64,000 nt of DNA from Sodiomyces alkalinus F11 (taxonomy: Eukaryota; Ascomycota; Sordariomycetes; Glomerellales; Plectosphaerellaceae): NCBI RefSeq assembly GCF_003711515.1, contig NW_021167100.1, forward strand, positions 1 through 64,000, written 5' to 3'. Positions within the stretch are counted from its first letter, which is position 1. The number at the start of each line of letters is the position of its first letter. The notes under the pieces were generated by a model. It was not told the origin of the DNA. It saw only the letters and a list, made by a program, of their open reading frames with translations, and did no database searches. This document shows positions 61,991 to 64,000 of this stretch, piece after piece. A program made the translations under genes and the position numbers.

Positions 61991-63330
61991 GGAGGTAACA
62001 GCAAGACATACGAAAAAGACGTGAAGACCGAGCCCGAGGACGACAATGTCCTTGGCAGCGGGGCGCGGATGCTCACGCCCTAGAACCTTGTCTTCACGCA
62101 CCACGGGAAGACGGTCTCCGGCCCCTCCCACCACATAACGCACTTCGGTTCGGCAAGGCATATCGCCCTGGCGTTCTCTCTTTTCTATCTATCTCCTCTG
62201 TACTATTGGTCTTGGCGCGGATGTATGATGGTAAATGGGAAACGGGTCGCTGGCTGGGCGATTTCTTTCCCTCCTTTTTTTTGATTGGGTTGGGCAGGGA
62301 AGGGAACGGATCGGTTGTTGATGGCTAACGAGCATGCAAATACCCGAACGCCAAGGGTAGCAAGCCATCATATCTGACTACGGACATGATGAGGCACCTC
62401 TATCTGTAGCTACGAAGTCTATTGACTTGGAATTAACGAATGTATAAGTATTCGATGACACGTTGCCGTCTTTGAACCTTGATATCTGATACCCATGTTT
62501 CAACCGATCTGGATGATCACTTGCGGGAGTGGCTGCAGCCTTCAGGTCGCCCTTACGGCAAGGGTTCGCATCATAGAGTCTCTTCAATCAGACCAGGTGC
62601 GGCGTGATCAGATCTGGCCCGGTTGGAATTCCACCGTCGTCGTCGGGGCCTCCACCTCAGGCCAGTCATCGCATTCGTAACTGTCCAGCACAGCAGTTCT
62701 TTCAATAGGAGTCTCAACTCCATTTCAAGATGCGAAAACAGCTTTTCCAGAGATTACTCAGTATAGCTCCTCCCATCATCCCAACTTGTCAACGAACATC
62801 CTCTCAAGGCCAGCGGCGGGCTCCGGAATGGTTCTAAATCCCGACTAGGTTCCCTTTTTCGATGTCCGGTAAAAGATGAAGAAAAAAATTCCACAAGACC
62901 TACGAAATTCTATGGCAAAAGAGACAGGATATAACAATAAGTACCTTGGTAAATTGTGAATGAGACGACCCTTCAGGTACCGGAGTATTACAGTATCGGA
63001 GGTTTCGGTCCGGTTGACTTCCTATTCGTTGGGAATGGCTTATGTGAGTGGGCTTCTGCCTCCCGAGGTGCAGAGCAGGGGTAATGCATGGAAAGAGGTC
63101 AGTCGGAGTGTCCGGAGTCTTCAGGGGTCACAAGGGACCAACGTCAACGAAGAACGAAGCAGTTGCAGAGTGTGTTTACAGGTGTATTCAAGAAGTCTGT
63201 CTAGATGGATTGAATCCCGGTGAAATGCATGGAAAAATCAAAAATCTATGGAATTATGGCCGACTCCAGTGAGTCTCAGTCTAACAGGGTGCCCAGAGCG
63301 CGTCGAAGGCTACGAGCCGACTTTGTGCAT
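61991..63330. other. Intergenic, convergent 3' ends
   Basis: 1.3 kb between the NHP6 stop (+) and the secreted protein's stop (-). It includes T-rich sequence near 62275 as expected for a 3' region. No supported gene. Confidence 0.5.
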
Positions 63331-64000
63331 CTAAGGACCACCGGGGGTGTGAGGAGCGGTATCGAGCCACCTGTCGCCGATAGAGCGAACGTACTGGCGG
63401 CCATAGACGCAGTAGTAGTAGCCGCGGCGGTTTTGGCTGTTGGGAGACCAGATGATGATATTGTTTGAACTGGCGGCCCAGTTACCGGAGCAGACGCTGA
63501 AAATTCCGTTCCGAACGGTGTAGGCAGTGGTGCCCTGGTTCTTCCACACGGCGAAGAAATCGTTGGCGTTGCCGTTGCAGACATAGCTGTTACCAGTCTC
63601 GGCGGTCTTAACAACAGAGAAACCACCGTTAATCCACTCAACACCGGCATTGGCTTGCCAGCCAATAGAGAACGACCTAGAAGTAGTATGGTAGGTAGAG
63701 CAACCGACATGGCTAGGGCATTGCATGGGTTCCTAGATGTCGTAATGTTAGTAAAGTTTCCGAGATAGGCGAAAGGCGAAAGACGAAAGACGAAAGACGA
63801 AAGACGCAAGGCAAAAGCCGGCTATAAAGGAGAAAACTTACACCAAGCTGGATATGCCAAGGGTTCTGGTGGGGGTTTCCGTTACCGACACGGCGAACCT
63901 CCGCGTACACTGCGCAGCCACGTTGGCGCTTCTCGAGACCTCCGTGCAGGTTCTCGCGCTTGACAATTTCGTCGATCTCGGTCTGGTTGAGCTCCGGGAT
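63331..64000 (-). CDS. Secreted cysteine-containing protein, proprotein with dibasic sites (partial)
   Basis: The gene runs off the right end; its start and signal peptide are not in the window. Two exons are visible on the - strand, 63842-64000 and 63331-63732. The first reads IPELNQTEIDEIVKR, ENLHGGLEKR and QRGCAVYAEVRRVGNGNPHQNPWHIQLG; both KR pairs look like Kex2-type cleavage sites that would release the mature chain starting near QRGCAVYAEV. The second exon continues EPMQCPSHVGCSTYHTTSRS, WQANAGVEWINGGFSV, GNSYVCNGNANDFFAVW and YYYCVYGRQYVRSI, with about six Cys in the visible mature part. I do not recognise a named family and give no function; a small extracellular Cys-rich protein is the most that can be said. 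Confidence 0.7.
63773..63808. repeat. 7-bp tandem repeat (cgaaaga)n in an intron
   Basis: About five copies of cgaaaga-type units with slight variation lie within the intron 63733-63841 of the secreted protein gene. Confidence 0.85.

Noticed and set aside
1..64000. tRNA, rRNA and CRISPR signals
   Set aside because: No paired A-box/B-box tRNA pattern, rRNA segment or spaced direct-repeat array was found by eye; a covariance-model scan would be decisive.

Overview
The window is nuclear DNA of a filamentous ascomycete (Pezizomycotina, probably Sordariomycetes). The genes are broken by many short GT-AG introns. They include an aminoadipate-pathway homocitrate synthase, an ENA-type cation ATPase, Atg11, a fungal CENP-H and a TAM/LaeA-type methyltransferase. 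Intergenic DNA carries AT-rich, RIP-like blocks. I saw no tRNA, rRNA, CRISPR array or prokaryotic signal. Exon coordinates come from reading frames and splice motifs by eye and may be off by a base.

The outstanding region is about 1000-6660. Here 5.7 kb of the + strand is almost free of T and poor in G: hand-counted 60-base rows give roughly 40% A, 42% C, 15% G and 2% T. All stop codons contain T (or A, seen from the other strand), so all six frames are open by composition alone and the long ORFs there should not be read as genes. The tract runs into the 5' part of a malate synthase gene. In the malate synthase frame a degraded but alignable N-terminus can still be followed back to about 6364, with most changes replacing T/G by A/C. 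DNA that was once an ordinary gene and promoter therefore appears to have been hypermutated in place, on one strand, with sharp edges. This is neither RIP nor a simple repeat. The left flank (1-766) is a separate AT-rich, RIP-like block.

From 8.7 to 27.2 kb five genes lie on the - strand: an MCT-like MFS transporter, a ten-exon SAM methyltransferase, a TRK potassium transporter, an ENA-type sodium/potassium P-type ATPase and a PHO-4/PHO89-type sodium:phosphate symporter. The last three form a cation and phosphate homeostasis neighbourhood. About 9 kb follow (27.2-36.2 kb) without a recognisable gene but with a small MITE-like element.

From 36.2 to 45.5 kb there is a homocitrate synthase that stops before its C-terminal domain (+), a GPI-type secreted chitin deacetylase (+) and an SLC1-type dicarboxylate/amino-acid symporter (-). 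A second MITE copy lies at 48.1 kb. From 50.9 to 57 kb the autophagy scaffold Atg11 (-) and the kinetochore protein CENP-H (+) are transcribed divergently from a 0.7 kb shared spacer. An Nhp6-type HMG-box protein (+) is at 61.4 kb, and a partial secreted proprotein with dibasic cleavage sites (-) runs off the right end.
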